From an uncultured Oscillibacter sp. (GTDB lineage Bacteria; Bacillota; Clostridia; Oscillospirales; Oscillospiraceae), in contig NZ_CAJUBK010000014.1 of assembly GCF_910584465.1 (NCBI RefSeq), forward strand, positions 1-46,454: a stretch of DNA of 46,454 bases, in the 5' to 3' direction. Positions 8,430 through 16,727 of the stretch are shown piece by piece. Under the pieces are notes generated by a model. The model ran no database searches. It worked only from the letters and a program-made list of their open reading frames with translations, and was not told the DNA's origin. A program made the translations under genes and the position numbers. Positions within the stretch are counted from its first letter, which is position 1. Every line of letters begins with the position of its first letter.

Positions 8430-9200
8430 TCACAGGGTCCCTGGATGCTTGGACATGCGGATGCACGCCAGGGTGTAAGTCACCTGCATGGTCCCCCAGA
8501 CCAGGAGGAGGACGAAGACCGGCAGGATGCTCATCTCGAAGACCATGCCCAGCATCGTCAGGATCAGCCACAGGCCCAGGCACACCCGGCCGGTGACCAT
8601 ATAGGCCCGGTAGCACGCCTCGCCGATCTGCCGGCGCTCCGATTCGTCGCAGCTGTCCAGCCACTCCTTTTGGAACCTCGTGTCGTAGACGCTGCCGTGC
8701 TTCTCCGGGTTCATCCGCTTCTCCAGGTCCACGGCCTTCTGCTGGGCGAAGACCACCAGGCCGCAGGAGAGCAGGAACAGGCCCACCACCCAGAGGCTGC
8801 CCTCCTGCAGGCGGGTGGCCAGGGCCGCCATGAAGAACAGGTCTATGAGCAGCTGCACGGCGCTGAGGAGCAGGACCCAGCTCAGGGACATCTCGATGGA
8901 CTCGCTGGTCTCGTCCTCGTCCCCGCCGTCCCAGGCGGCGTACCCTCTGGCGGCGGAGCGGTAGAGGAGGAAGCTCCCTCCCATGGTCACCACCGTGGTG
9001 ACGGGGATGCCCCAGGGCGTGGCGGCTTGGACGGCGCCGTCCAGCCACCGGGCCAAGGCGGCGGTATCCAGGCCGAAGACCCGGCTGAAGCCGATGACGA
9101 AGCCGAACACGCCCCCGGCCAGCATGGAGACCAGCATGGTCAGGGCGAACTTGGGCAGGGCTTTCCGGTTCTCGCTTTTCTCTTGGGATCGTTCATTCAT
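8430..9200 (-). CDS. DUF3169 family membrane protein
   Basis: 256 aa with about six hydrophobic segments: one near 18-40, one near 64-80, a pair around 105-150 and a pair near 205-250. It also has a charged cytoplasmic loop with AVDLEKRMNPEKHGSVYDTRFQKEWLDSCDE-type sequence around 155-185. This loop and the pairing with a small XRE regulator are characteristic of the DUF3169 family, whose function is unknown. The start codon overlaps the end of the regulator gene by 8 nt, so they are co-translated. Control is most likely by that regulator through the operators at 9428-9499. Confidence 0.8.
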   Translation of the reverse strand: MNERSQEKSENRKALPKFALTMLVSMLAGGVFGFVIGFSRVFGLDTAALARWLDGAVQAATPWGIPVTTVVTMGGSFLLYRSAARGYAAWDGGDEDETSESIEMSLSWVLLLSAVQLLIDLFFMAALATRLQEGSLWVVGLFLLSCGLVVFAQQKAVDLEKRMNPEKHGSVYDTRFQKEWLDSCDESERRQIGEACYRAYMVTGRVCLGLWLILTMLGMVFEMSILPVFVLLLVWGTMQVTYTLACIRMSKHPGTL

Positions 9201-9408
9201 GGGGATCGTCCTCCTGATAAGTGAAAATGTCTTCGACCTGCACGCCGCAGATCTTCGCCAGCTTCAGCGCCAGCGCCACGGAAGGGGAGTAGTCCCCCCG
9301 CTCGATCTGGCTGATGGTCTGCCGGGAGACCCCCGCCAGACGGCCCAGCTCCTGCTGGTTCACGCTCAGGCGGGCCCGGTGTTCCTTCAGCCGGTTGTAT
9401 AAGGGCAT
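9193..9408 (-). CDS. Small XRE-family transcriptional regulator
   Basis: 71 aa, a single helix-turn-helix of the Cro/C1 type with almost nothing else: RLSVNQQELGRLAGVSRQTISQIERGDYSPS. QQELGRLAG is helix 2 and SRQTISQIE the recognition helix. The ending VQVEDIFTYQEDD is typical of the YozG-like short regulators that pair with membrane proteins. The ATG at 9408 is 6 nt after GGAGGG. Three copies of TGACAA-N6-TTGTCA overlap its own promoter, so it should repress itself and the DUF3169 gene. The signal is unknown. Confidence 0.9.
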   Translation of the reverse strand: MPLYNRLKEHRARLSVNQQELGRLAGVSRQTISQIERGDYSPSVALALKLAKICGVQVEDIFTYQEDDPHE

Positions 9409-9427
9409 GGCGTTCCCTCCTTCTTGT

Positions 9428-9500
9428 TGACAAGGGTGATTGTCGTTTTGACAACTATCCTTGTCAGATATAGGATAGCACTGACAAGGATAGTTGTCAA
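9428..9500 (-). promoter_or_regulatory. Promoter with three tandem operators for the XRE operon
   Basis: Minus-strand promoter: TTGACA (9500-9495), 17 bp, TATCCT. Operators with the form TGACAA-N6-TTGTCA lie at 9428-9445 (last base differs), 9449-9466 and 9482-9499, with centres 21 and 33 bp apart, near whole helical turns. The last two are also each other's inverted copy: the 20-mers at 9448-9467 and 9481-9500 are perfect reverse complements. Confidence 0.85.
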
Positions 9501-9510
9501 TAGGGAAAAC

Positions 9511-9541
9511 GAAAAAAGCCCTCCGAACGTTTCGGAGGGCT
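9511..9541 (-). terminator. Intrinsic terminator after the AI-2E permease gene
   Basis: AGCCCTCCGAA (9517-9527) pairs with TTCGGAGGGCT (9531-9541). On the minus strand the stem is followed by a run of six T. It ends the transcript of the 9625-12531 operon just before the XRE promoter. Confidence 0.85.
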
Positions 9542-9624
9542 CCAGCCGCCGAAAGATGCGGGAGGCTGAGAGGATGGGGAGGGCGTGTGCGGGGGGCCGG
9601 AGAGGGCCTCCCGCACGATCTCGT

Positions 9625-10776
9625 TCATGAGGGAGCGTCCCATTTCCGGGCGGGGACGCCCCGGGACGCCAGGCGGGCCTTGATGAAGCTGCGGAAGAGC
9701 GTGTACAGGACGGAGCACAGGGGGATGAAGAACAGCATCCCCGCTACGCCCATCAGCTTGCCGCCCAGGGTCACGGCGGCCAGGACCCAGATGGAGGGCA
9801 GGCCCACGGAGCCGCCCACCACGTGGGGGTAGATCAGGTTGCCCTCGATCTGCTGGATCGCCAGGAAGAGGACGATGAAGGCCAGGGCCTGGAGCGGGTC
9901 CGTGACGGCGATGAGGAGCGCGCCCGCGATGCAGCCGATGAAGGCCCCGACCACCGGGATGAGGGCCGTCAGGGCGATCAGGACGCCCACCAGCAGGGCA
10001 TAGGGCATCCGGAGGACGGTCATGGAGATCACGAAGAGGGAGCCCAGGATCACCGCCTCCACGCACTGGCCGGAGAGGAAGCTGGAGAAGGTCCTGGAGG
10101 AGAGGCGCAGGACGCGGAGCGTCTCGTCCGCCCAGGGCTCCGGCAGGAGGGCGTAGAGGACCTGGCGGCCCTGACGGCCTAAGCGCTCTTTTTGCAGGAG
10201 GATGTAGAAAGAGAAGATCAGGCCGATGACGAAGGTGCTGACGCCGCTGACCACCCCGCCGATGATGCCGCCGCCGGAGGAGACCAGGCCGCTGCCCCAG
10301 TCCTGGAGCAGGGCCATGGCCTTCTCGGAGAGGGCCTTCCAGTCGAAGTCGATGTTCTCCGCCAGGGCCTGGAGCTGGGGGAGGAAGGACTGGAGCTCCG
10401 ACAGGCGCTCCTGGGCCCGCTGGATGGCGGCGGGGAGCTGGCCGGTGAGGGAGCGGACCGCCTCGCCGATGCCGGGGCTGATGACGCCGGCCGCCAGGGC
10501 CACGACCCCGGTCATGGCCGTCAGGGTCAAGATCAGGGCCAGGGGGCGGCGGAGGGGGCGCCACCGCCTGCCGCTGGGGAGGAGGGGCTCGATGGCGCGC
10601 ATGGGGACGTTGAGGATGAAGGCGATGGCGCCCCCCATCAGGAAGGGGCTCAGGACGCCGAGGGCCCGGCCCAGGACGGCGAAGACCGCCCGGAGGTTTT
10701 GCAGGGCGCAGAAGAAGGCCACGCCTCCGCAGACGACCAGGAGGCGCTGTTTGATCTGATCGTGGTCCCAGTCCAT
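9625..10776 (-). CDS. AI-2E family (PerM/TqsA-like) permease
   Basis: 383 aa, the usual family length. Two N-terminal helices (about 14-58), one near 78-98, a long amphipathic region at about 100-165 (GIGEAVRSLTGQLPAAIQRA and on), then a membrane block with GVVSGVSTFVIGLIFSFYILLQKE and the conserved late motifs LLVGVLIALTALIPVVGAFIG and QQIEGNLIYPHVVGGSVGLP, the family's signature. Members export autoinducer-2, sodium/protons or other small solutes; which one cannot be told. It starts 3 nt after the stop of the gamma-carbonic-anhydrase gene, so it is translationally coupled, and it ends at a strong terminator. Confidence 0.9.
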   Translation of the reverse strand: MDWDHDQIKQRLLVVCGGVAFFCALQNLRAVFAVLGRALGVLSPFLMGGAIAFILNVPMRAIEPLLPSGRRWRPLRRPLALILTLTAMTGVVALAAGVISPGIGEAVRSLTGQLPAAIQRAQERLSELQSFLPQLQALAENIDFDWKALSEKAMALLQDWGSGLVSSGGGIIGGVVSGVSTFVIGLIFSFYILLQKERLGRQGRQVLYALLPEPWADETLRVLRLSSRTFSSFLSGQCVEAVILGSLFVISMTVLRMPYALLVGVLIALTALIPVVGAFIGCIAGALLIAVTDPLQALAFIVLFLAIQQIEGNLIYPHVVGGSVGLPSIWVLAAVTLGGKLMGVAGMLFFIPLCSVLYTLFRSFIKARLASRGVPARKWDAPS

Positions 10777-10779
10777 AGG

Positions 10780-11262
10780 TCAGCTCCGGCGGTACGCGGC
10801 CGCGGCCTCCAGGTAGCCCCGGGCGGAGCGGCGGTTGGACTCGATCTCCGCCTCCGTCAGGGGGCGGACCACCTTGGCGGGGGAGCCCAGGATCATGGAG
10901 CCGGCGGGGGCGTCCATCTTCCCGGTGACCAGGGCCCCGGCGCCGACGATGCAGTCATCGCCGATCCTGGCCCCGTTCAGGACCACGGCCCCCATGCCGA
11001 TGAGGACGTTGTCCCCGATGGTGCAGCCGTGGACGACGGCCCCGTGGCCGATGGTGCAGCCCGCGCCGATGCGGGTCTCCTCGTGGAGGACGGCGCAGTC
11101 CTGGACGTTCGTGTCCTCGCCGATGGTGATGGCGCCGTCGTCGCCCCGGATGACGGCGTTGTACCAGATGTTCACGCCGCGGCCAAGGGCCACATCGCCG
11201 CTGACGCGGGCCCCCTCGCAGATCAGGACGTCCGCGTCGGTCTTCCTAAGTTCGTATGGCAT
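10780..11262 (-). CDS. Gamma-carbonic-anhydrase-like left-handed beta-helix protein
   Basis: 160 aa with imperfect hexapeptide repeats (for example IGAGCTIGHGAVVHGCTIGDNVLIGMGAVV), which build a trimeric left-handed beta-helix. The three histidines expected to bind the metal are present: H60 in VLHEE, H73 and H78 in IGHGAVVHG. Relatives (YrdA/PaaY/CaiE group) include zinc carbonic anhydrases and hydrolase-like proteins; many lack proven activity. GGAGG lies before the ATG at 11262. It sits between the M29 aminopeptidase and the permease on one strand with gaps of 36 and 3 nt, so all three share a transcript. Confidence 0.88.
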   Translation of the reverse strand: MPYELRKTDADVLICEGARVSGDVALGRGVNIWYNAVIRGDDGAITIGEDTNVQDCAVLHEETRIGAGCTIGHGAVVHGCTIGDNVLIGMGAVVLNGARIGDDCIVGAGALVTGKMDAPAGSMILGSPAKVVRPLTEAEIESNRRSARGYLEAAAAYRRS

Positions 11263-11298
11263 GGTGTCCTCCTCGTTCCTGTTATGTGATCCCGGCGG

Positions 11299-12531
11299 TC
11301 AAAACGCAGGGGCGAAATTGCCGTCGATGAAGATGGGGACCTCTTCGCCGTCTCGGGTCGTGCCCACGATGGAGAGGTCCGGCGTGCCGATCATGAAGTC
11401 CACGTGGGTAATGGAGTCGTTGAGGCCGCGGGCCTTCAGCTCGTCTTTGCTCATCTGCTGTCCGCCCTCCAGACAGGGGTAGGCTTCGCCGAAGGCGATG
11501 TGGCAGGCGGCGTTCTCGTCGAAGAGGGTGTTGTAGAACAAGAGGCCCTGGGCGGAGATGGGGCTGTCGTAGGGGACCAGGGCCACCTCGCCGAAGCAGG
11601 ACGCGCCCTCGTCCACGGAGATGGCGGCCCGGAGGGTCTCTTCGCCCTGCTGGGCGTGGGCCTCGACGATCTTGCCGTCCTTGACGACGAAGTGGAACTT
11701 GTCGATGACGTTGCCGTCGTGCACCAGGGGCAGGGAGGCGTAAACGATGCCATTGGCCCCGGTCTTCAGGGGGGAGGTGAAGATCTCCTCCGTGGGGATG
11801 TTGGCGATATAGCTCCGGCCGGAGAGGGTCCGGTCCCCGCCGCTTTCCCAGATATGGCCCTCGGGCAGGTCCACCGTCAGGTCTGTGCCCAGGGAGTTGG
11901 TGTAGTGCAGGGACTTGAGCTTCAGGGCGTTCAGCTTCTCCAGGCGCGCGTCCAGGGTGTCCAGGTGCTCCCGCCAGCGGTCCACGGCTTTGCCGTCGCC
12001 GGTGACGCGGACGGCGGAGAAGATCGCGTCCCAGAGGGCGGAGACGGCCTCCGCCTCGGACCGGCCCGGGAAGACCCGGACGGCCCAGGAGGGGATGGGG
12101 ATGGAGGCGATGCACCAGGGGAAGCCGCCGCACATCTGGAGGCGGTCGAAGTCCTTCAGCGCCTTGCCGCTGGCGCGCTGGGCGGCCACGATCCGCCGGG
12201 GATCCACGCCCTTCAGGTTCTCCGGGTCCGCGGCGGAGATGGCCAGGTACGCCGCGCCCTCCAGGGCGTGGTCGTTGAAGAAGTGCTGCCGCCAGAGGGG
12301 GACGGTGTCGAAGACCTCCTCCGCGGCGTGGAGATATCTCATCCGGGTCACGGCGTCGTCGGTCCAGTTCATGACGACCTCTTTGCAGCCGGCGTCATAA
12401 GCCTCCTGGACGCAGAGGCGGGCGAAGCGGGCGCACTCCACCGGGGAGGAGACGATCATCCGCTGGCCCTCCTCCACGTTCAGGCCCACCCGGACCAGCA
12501 GACGGGCGTATTCGCGCAGTTTTCCTTCCAT
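11299..12531 (-). CDS. M29 family (AmpS-like) aminopeptidase
   Basis: Cytoplasmic metalloaminopeptidase with two metal ions and broad specificity. 410 aa with the start at 12531, matching family length. Seen: an N-terminal VGLNVEEGQRMIVSSPVE region, the LPEGHIWESGG segment, DEGASCFGEVALVP (metal-binding Glu region), NTLFDENAACHIAFGEAY (His) and THVDFMIG, in which H376 and D378 are the last metal ligands. An open frame reaches 20 codons further upstream to 12591, but it runs through the promoter and its first ATG has no ribosome-binding site; AGGAAGGA supports 12531. First gene of the operon with the beta-helix protein and the permease. Confidence 0.92.
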   Translation of the reverse strand: MEGKLREYARLLVRVGLNVEEGQRMIVSSPVECARFARLCVQEAYDAGCKEVVMNWTDDAVTRMRYLHAAEEVFDTVPLWRQHFFNDHALEGAAYLAISAADPENLKGVDPRRIVAAQRASGKALKDFDRLQMCGGFPWCIASIPIPSWAVRVFPGRSEAEAVSALWDAIFSAVRVTGDGKAVDRWREHLDTLDARLEKLNALKLKSLHYTNSLGTDLTVDLPEGHIWESGGDRTLSGRSYIANIPTEEIFTSPLKTGANGIVYASLPLVHDGNVIDKFHFVVKDGKIVEAHAQQGEETLRAAISVDEGASCFGEVALVPYDSPISAQGLLFYNTLFDENAACHIAFGEAYPCLEGGQQMSKDELKARGLNDSITHVDFMIGTPDLSIVGTTRDGEEVPIFIDGNFAPAF

Positions 12532-12562
12532 TTCAGGGGTCCTTCCTTTCCGGTCGTATGGG

Positions 12563-12608
12563 ACATCATATGATGTGCGATTATAGAACATTTTAACAGG
12601 GAAGTAAA
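12563..12608 (-). promoter_or_regulatory. Promoter of the M29 operon with 14-bp palindrome at the start site
   Basis: TTTACT (12608-12603), 17 bp, TATAAT (12585-12580). The perfect palindrome ACATCATATGATGT (12563-12576) covers the expected transcription start, a good place for a repressor. Confidence 0.75.
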
Positions 12609-12665
12609 GACGGGGGCGGCGAGATTCAAAAAACGTTCACGGATCTTCGGGCCGGGGACGAAGGA

Positions 12666-12699
12666 AGACCGGGGAGGCGGCGCCTCTCCGGTCTTTTTT
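12666..12699. terminator. Terminator downstream of the DUF378 gene
   Basis: AGACCGGGGAGGC (12666-12678) pairs with GCCTCTCCGGTCT (12682-12694) with one G-T pair. The plus-strand side has a run of six T. The minus-strand side, where the DUF378 transcript arrives, has only TCTTCCTT, so it is a weaker stop in that direction. Confidence 0.6.
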
Positions 12700-12702
12700 C
12701 CC

Positions 12703-12915
12703 TCAGGCCGCGCCGGGAGCGGTCTCCCGGTCCAGGCGGAACAGCAGGGTCAGGCACCACAGGCCCGCCAGGCCCACCAGGGCATAGACGATCCGGGAGA
12801 ACACCGCGAGCTGGCCGCCGAACAGCCAGGCCACCGTATCGAAGCCGAACAGGCCGATGCCGCCCCAGTTCAGCGCACCGATGACGGCCAGAAGGACCGC
12901 GATCTTATCTAACAT
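12703..12915 (-). CDS. DUF378 (YuzA-like) small membrane protein
   Basis: 70 aa: MLDKIAVLLAVIGALNWGG, a second hydrophobic stretch near 37-58, and a short charged tail. The NWG turn after the first helix is the DUF378 signature; function unknown. AGGAGGT lies 10 nt before the ATG at 12915. A longer open frame upstream has no support. It is a single gene with a hairpin on either side: a repeat element upstream and a terminator downstream. Confidence 0.85.
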   Translation of the reverse strand: MLDKIAVLLAVIGALNWGGIGLFGFDTVAWLFGGQLAVFSRIVYALVGLAGLWCLTLLFRLDRETAPGAA

Positions 12916-12951
12916 CGTGGGAGCACCTCCTTTTTGCTGGGATGTCCTTTC

Positions 12952-13107
12952 GGACCTGCATCCCCGACCGCTGAGCGCCGTCCGAGCGGCCCCGCCGCCG
13001 TGCCGCGCCGAGCCCCGGTCATGCGGCCGCACGGCCCGGGGAGCGCGCGCGGCATGGCGGGAGGGGACGCCGCCCGTCCGGCATCCATCGGTCATGGATA
13101 CAGGTCC
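12952..13107. repeat. Intergenic repeat with near-perfect terminal inverted repeats, copy 1
   Basis: Begins GGACCTGCATCC (12952-12963) and ends GGATACAGGTCC (13096-13107), reverse complements with one mismatch. The inside is very GC-rich. The 3' part shares CCGCCCGTCCGGCATCC and a closing GGTCCTTAG with the element at 45268-45347. It lies between the DUF378 gene and the end of addA. Confidence 0.6.
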
Positions 13108-13159
13108 TTAGATTGTCCGATCCCGGCGGATCTAGCAATGGGAAAATTTTACGAGCGGT

Positions 13160-16100
13160 TCAAAGCTCCACCGCCGTGCCGGAGGCGAGGAAGTAGAGGA
13201 CGCGGCGGGTCACCGGCCGCTCCAGGACCCGGCTCAGGGCCAGGCTGTACGCCTCCAGCTGGGGGCGGTAGTGCTCCGCGCGGAGGCGGACGTCCTGGGG
13301 CGTGCGGACATGGTCCGTTTTGAAATCGACGACCGTCAGCCCCTCCGGCGTCTCGAAACAGCAGTCCGCCACGCCCTGGAGGAGGACGGCGTCCTCCTCC
13401 GACGCCTGGGGATCGTACTCCCGGGCGGGGACCAGGAGGGTGAAGCGGTATTCCCGGAGGGGCTGATGGCCGGAAGCCTCCGCCGTGCGCAGCTCTTCGG
13501 CCAGGGGGGAGGCCAGGAGGCGGCGGAGGGCCGGGACGTCCACGGCCTGGGCCTGCGGATGGGTGAGGAGGGCCTTCGCCTCCAGGGCGGAGATCTGGGC
13601 GGGGACGTCGGGGTCGGCGAAGTCCAGGTACTGGAGGACCAGGTGGGTGGCGGAGCCCCGCTCCGCCGGGGTGAGGCCCTGCTCTTCCCGGCGGAACCTG
13701 GGTTGGGAGAGGGGGCGGATATAGGGGGTATGGGCGGAGCCCTCCGCGATCTCCTGGTCCAGGAGGCGGCCCTTGAGCTGGGTGGCCGTCAGCTTGGCAG
13801 GGAGGGCGGACTCCCGCCGGTAGGGATACTCGAAGGAGAGGAGGGCCGGGTCGAAGGGCGTCTCCGCGCCGTCCTCCTCCGCCGCGGGGGCGGCGGGGGC
13901 GGGGCGGTCCCGGAGATCCTCGCTGTCGTGGATATGGATCTGCCAGGGGGCGTCGGGACAGGGGACGACGGGGACCTCGGCCCCGGCCAGGGCGCGGAGG
14001 GGCTCCGCCTCCGGACGGCAGAGGAGGGGGAGGAGCAGCCACTCGCCGAAGGTCCGGCAGGCGGCGACGGCCTCCGGAGGGACGGGGCAGGCGGCGGAGG
14101 ACGCCAGGCGCTGGAGGCGGGTCTCGGCGAAGTAGAGGGAATCGACCAGGATGAGCTTCTCCTTGGGGCGGGTCATGGCGACATAGAGGACCCGCTGCTC
14201 CTCGGCCAGGTCCTCCCGGCGGAGGGTCTCCTCCACCGCGGTGCGGGCCAGGGTGGGATAGCGGATCTTGCGCGCCAGGTCCACCCGGCGGGGGCCCAGG
14301 CCCATGGTGGGATGGACCAGGACGGGGGTGTCGAAGTCCTGGCGGGAGAAGGCATGGTCCAGGTCCGCCAGGATCACGATGGGGAACTCCAGGCCCTTGG
14401 ACTTGTGGATGCTCATCAGGCGGACGCCGTTCACCGACGCGCCGGCGGAGGACGGGGGGGCCTTCCCCGCCTCCAGGAGGCGGCGGAGCTGGGTGACGAA
14501 GGCGAAGAGGCCCCGGTGGCCGCTGGACTCGAACTTCTCGGCCTGGCGGGCCAGGGCGATCAGGCCCTCCCGGCGCTCCAGGCCGCCGTCCATCGCGCCG
14601 AAGAGGCCCAGGAGGTTCAGGCTGTTGTAGATATGCCAGAGGAGGCGGTGGACGCTCATGTCCCGGGCGGCCAGGCGGAGGGCGGCCAGCGTGTCCAGGA
14701 AGGCGGCGCAGTCCTCCGCGCCGGAGGCGGCGACGGCATCGTAGAAATCGCCGTCGGGCGCGGCGGCGCGGAGCTCCGCCAGGCGGTCCGGGGTGAAGCC
14801 GAAGATGGGGGAGCGGAGGACCGAGATCAGGGGCACGTCCTGGCGGGGGTTGTCGATCAGCTCCAGGAGGGCCACGGTGGTGGAGACCTCCATCGTGTCG
14901 AAAAAGCCGCGGTCCTCCTGGAAGGAGCAGGGGACGTCCTGCTCCGCCAGGGCGGAGGCGAAGACCGCCGTCCGGCTCCCGGGGGAGCGCATGAGGATGA
15001 CGATATCCTCCGGCGTGCAGGGGCGCAGGGCGCCGTCGGGGGCGGTGACGGGATAGCCGGAGTCCAGGAGCTCCCGGATGCGGCGGGCCACGAAACGGGC
15101 CTCGGCAGTCAGCTTTTTGACGGGGTGGGGGTCCTCCGCCGACTTTTGGCGGGCGGTGAGGAGGTGGAACTCCGTCTGGCAGTCCGTCCGGGGCGGGTAA
15201 TAGGACGCGCCGAAGTGGAGGGAGGCGTCCTCGTCGTAATCGAGCTCCCCCATCTCCGCGGAGAGTATGTTTTGGAAGATGAAGTTGGCGGCGTCCAGGA
15301 TCTCCTGGCGGGAACGGAAGTTCTGGGAGAGGACGATCTTGCGGCCCTCGCCGGGCCGGGCCTCCGTATGGGGCTTGAAGGCGGCGTATTTCGCGAGGAA
15401 GATGCCGGGGTCCGCCAGGCGGAAGCGGTAGATGCTCTGCTTCACGTCGCCCACGGTGAAGAGGTTCTCCCCGCCTTTCGAGACGGCGCGGAAGATGGCG
15501 TTTTGGACCTCGTTGGTGTCCTGGTACTCGTCCACCAGGATCTCGACATAGCGGGCGGAGACCTGTTCGCCCAGTTCGGTGGGAGCGCCGTCCGGCCCCA
15601 CCAGGAGGGCCAGGGCCAGATGCTCCTGGTCGGAGAAGTCGGCGGCGTTGAGCCGGAGCTTTTCCGCCCGGTAGGCGGCGGAGAGGTCCGCCGTCAGGTC
15701 CAGGAGGGCCAGCATGGCCGGGGAGACGGCCCGGAGGTCCTCCAGAGCCTCCTCCCCGGAGACGTCGAGCCAGGAGGCGAGGGGCTTCAGGGCGGCTTTG
15801 CAGCCGTCCCAGGTCTGCTTCAGGGAGACGACGAGGGGGTCGTCCCGGCGGCCCCTGGGGGTGGCGAGGCGGGGGAAGACGACGGCGGAGGCCGCCTGGC
15901 GGGCGGATCCCCAGCTGTCGGCCCGGCTCAGGGCCCGGAAGGCCCGGGACGTCTCCAGGAATTTGGAGCCGTAGCCGGCCTCCAGGGGAGTGTCGCCCTC
16001 CGTGCGCTCCGCCGCCCGGCGGAGCTGGTCCGCCCAATGGGCGGCGCGGCGGCGGACGGCCTCCAGCAGGGCCCGGGCGTAGGGGGTGTCGTCGAAAACG

Positions 16101-16726
16101 GCGGCGGGGGGGTCCCAGGCGGCGCGGCTCCGGGCGAGCCAGTCGTGCGGGGAGGCGTGGCTTTGGAGCTTATCATAGAGCTCCAGGACCAGGTCCGCCA
16201 GGGCACTGTCGTCCCGGCCCGCGCCCAGGGTGTCCGCCAGCAGCTCGCCGCCGGGGGTCAGGGACTCGTAGAAGCCGGAGAGGGTCCGGTCCAGGCAGCG
16301 GCGGCGGATCAGGAGGGCCTCGCTGTCGTCCAGGACGCGGAAGTCCGGGGTCAGGGCGTGCTTGTCGGCATCCTGGGCCAGGAGGTGGGTGTTCTCCCGG
16401 AGGAGGGCCGTGCAGAAGGCGTCCACCGTCTTGATATCCGCCTGGTAGACCCGGAGGAGCTGGCGGCGGAGATGGCTGTCGCTGGGGTCCTCCCCCATGC
16501 GGCGGCTCAGCTCGGCGGCGATCTTGCCCCGGAGCTCCGCGGCGGCGGCGCGGGTGTAGGTGATGATCAGGAAGTCGTCGACGTTGCAGCGCTCTTCCGT
16601 CACGTAACGGAAGAGGCGGTCCACCAGGACCCGGGTCTTGCCGGATCCGGCGGCGGCGGAGACCAGGAGGCTCCCGCCCCGGTCCTCGACGGCGGCGCGC
16701 TGCTGGGGGGTCAGGGTCACGGGCAT
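13160..16726 (-). CDS. addA: ATP-dependent helicase/nuclease subunit A
   Basis: Helicase and nuclease half of AddAB, which resects double-strand breaks to a Chi-like site and loads RecA. 1188 aa, near the roughly 1230 of Bacillus AddA. Seen: Walker A AAAGSGKT at 24-31, helicase motif LIITYTRAAAAELRGKI, DEYQDTNEVQ (motif II), GDVKQSIYRFR (motif III), VNGVRLMSIHKSKGLEFP (motif V) and YVAMTRPKEKLILVD (motif VI). At the C-terminus GVADCCFETPEGLTVVDFK carries the RecB-type nuclease residues D1134 and K1136, followed by QLEAY at 1155-1159. The start at 16726 is 1 nt after the addB stop, with AAAGGAGG in the end of addB. Intact. Confidence 0.96.
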   Translation of the reverse strand: MPVTLTPQQRAAVEDRGGSLLVSAAAGSGKTRVLVDRLFRYVTEERCNVDDFLIITYTRAAAAELRGKIAAELSRRMGEDPSDSHLRRQLLRVYQADIKTVDAFCTALLRENTHLLAQDADKHALTPDFRVLDDSEALLIRRRCLDRTLSGFYESLTPGGELLADTLGAGRDDSALADLVLELYDKLQSHASPHDWLARSRAAWDPPAAVFDDTPYARALLEAVRRRAAHWADQLRRAAERTEGDTPLEAGYGSKFLETSRAFRALSRADSWGSARQAASAVVFPRLATPRGRRDDPLVVSLKQTWDGCKAALKPLASWLDVSGEEALEDLRAVSPAMLALLDLTADLSAAYRAEKLRLNAADFSDQEHLALALLVGPDGAPTELGEQVSARYVEILVDEYQDTNEVQNAIFRAVSKGGENLFTVGDVKQSIYRFRLADPGIFLAKYAAFKPHTEARPGEGRKIVLSQNFRSRQEILDAANFIFQNILSAEMGELDYDEDASLHFGASYYPPRTDCQTEFHLLTARQKSAEDPHPVKKLTAEARFVARRIRELLDSGYPVTAPDGALRPCTPEDIVILMRSPGSRTAVFASALAEQDVPCSFQEDRGFFDTMEVSTTVALLELIDNPRQDVPLISVLRSPIFGFTPDRLAELRAAAPDGDFYDAVAASGAEDCAAFLDTLAALRLAARDMSVHRLLWHIYNSLNLLGLFGAMDGGLERREGLIALARQAEKFESSGHRGLFAFVTQLRRLLEAGKAPPSSAGASVNGVRLMSIHKSKGLEFPIVILADLDHAFSRQDFDTPVLVHPTMGLGPRRVDLARKIRYPTLARTAVEETLRREDLAEEQRVLYVAMTRPKEKLILVDSLYFAETRLQRLASSAACPVPPEAVAACRTFGEWLLLPLLCRPEAEPLRALAGAEVPVVPCPDAPWQIHIHDSEDLRDRPAPAAPAAEEDGAETPFDPALLSFEYPYRRESALPAKLTATQLKGRLLDQEIAEGSAHTPYIRPLSQPRFRREEQGLTPAERGSATHLVLQYLDFADPDVPAQISALEAKALLTHPQAQAVDVPALRRLLASPLAEELRTAEASGHQPLREYRFTLLVPAREYDPQASEEDAVLLQGVADCCFETPEGLTVVDFKTDHVRTPQDVRLRAEHYRPQLEAYSLALSRVLERPVTRRVLYFLASGTAVEL

Positions 16727-16727
16727 G

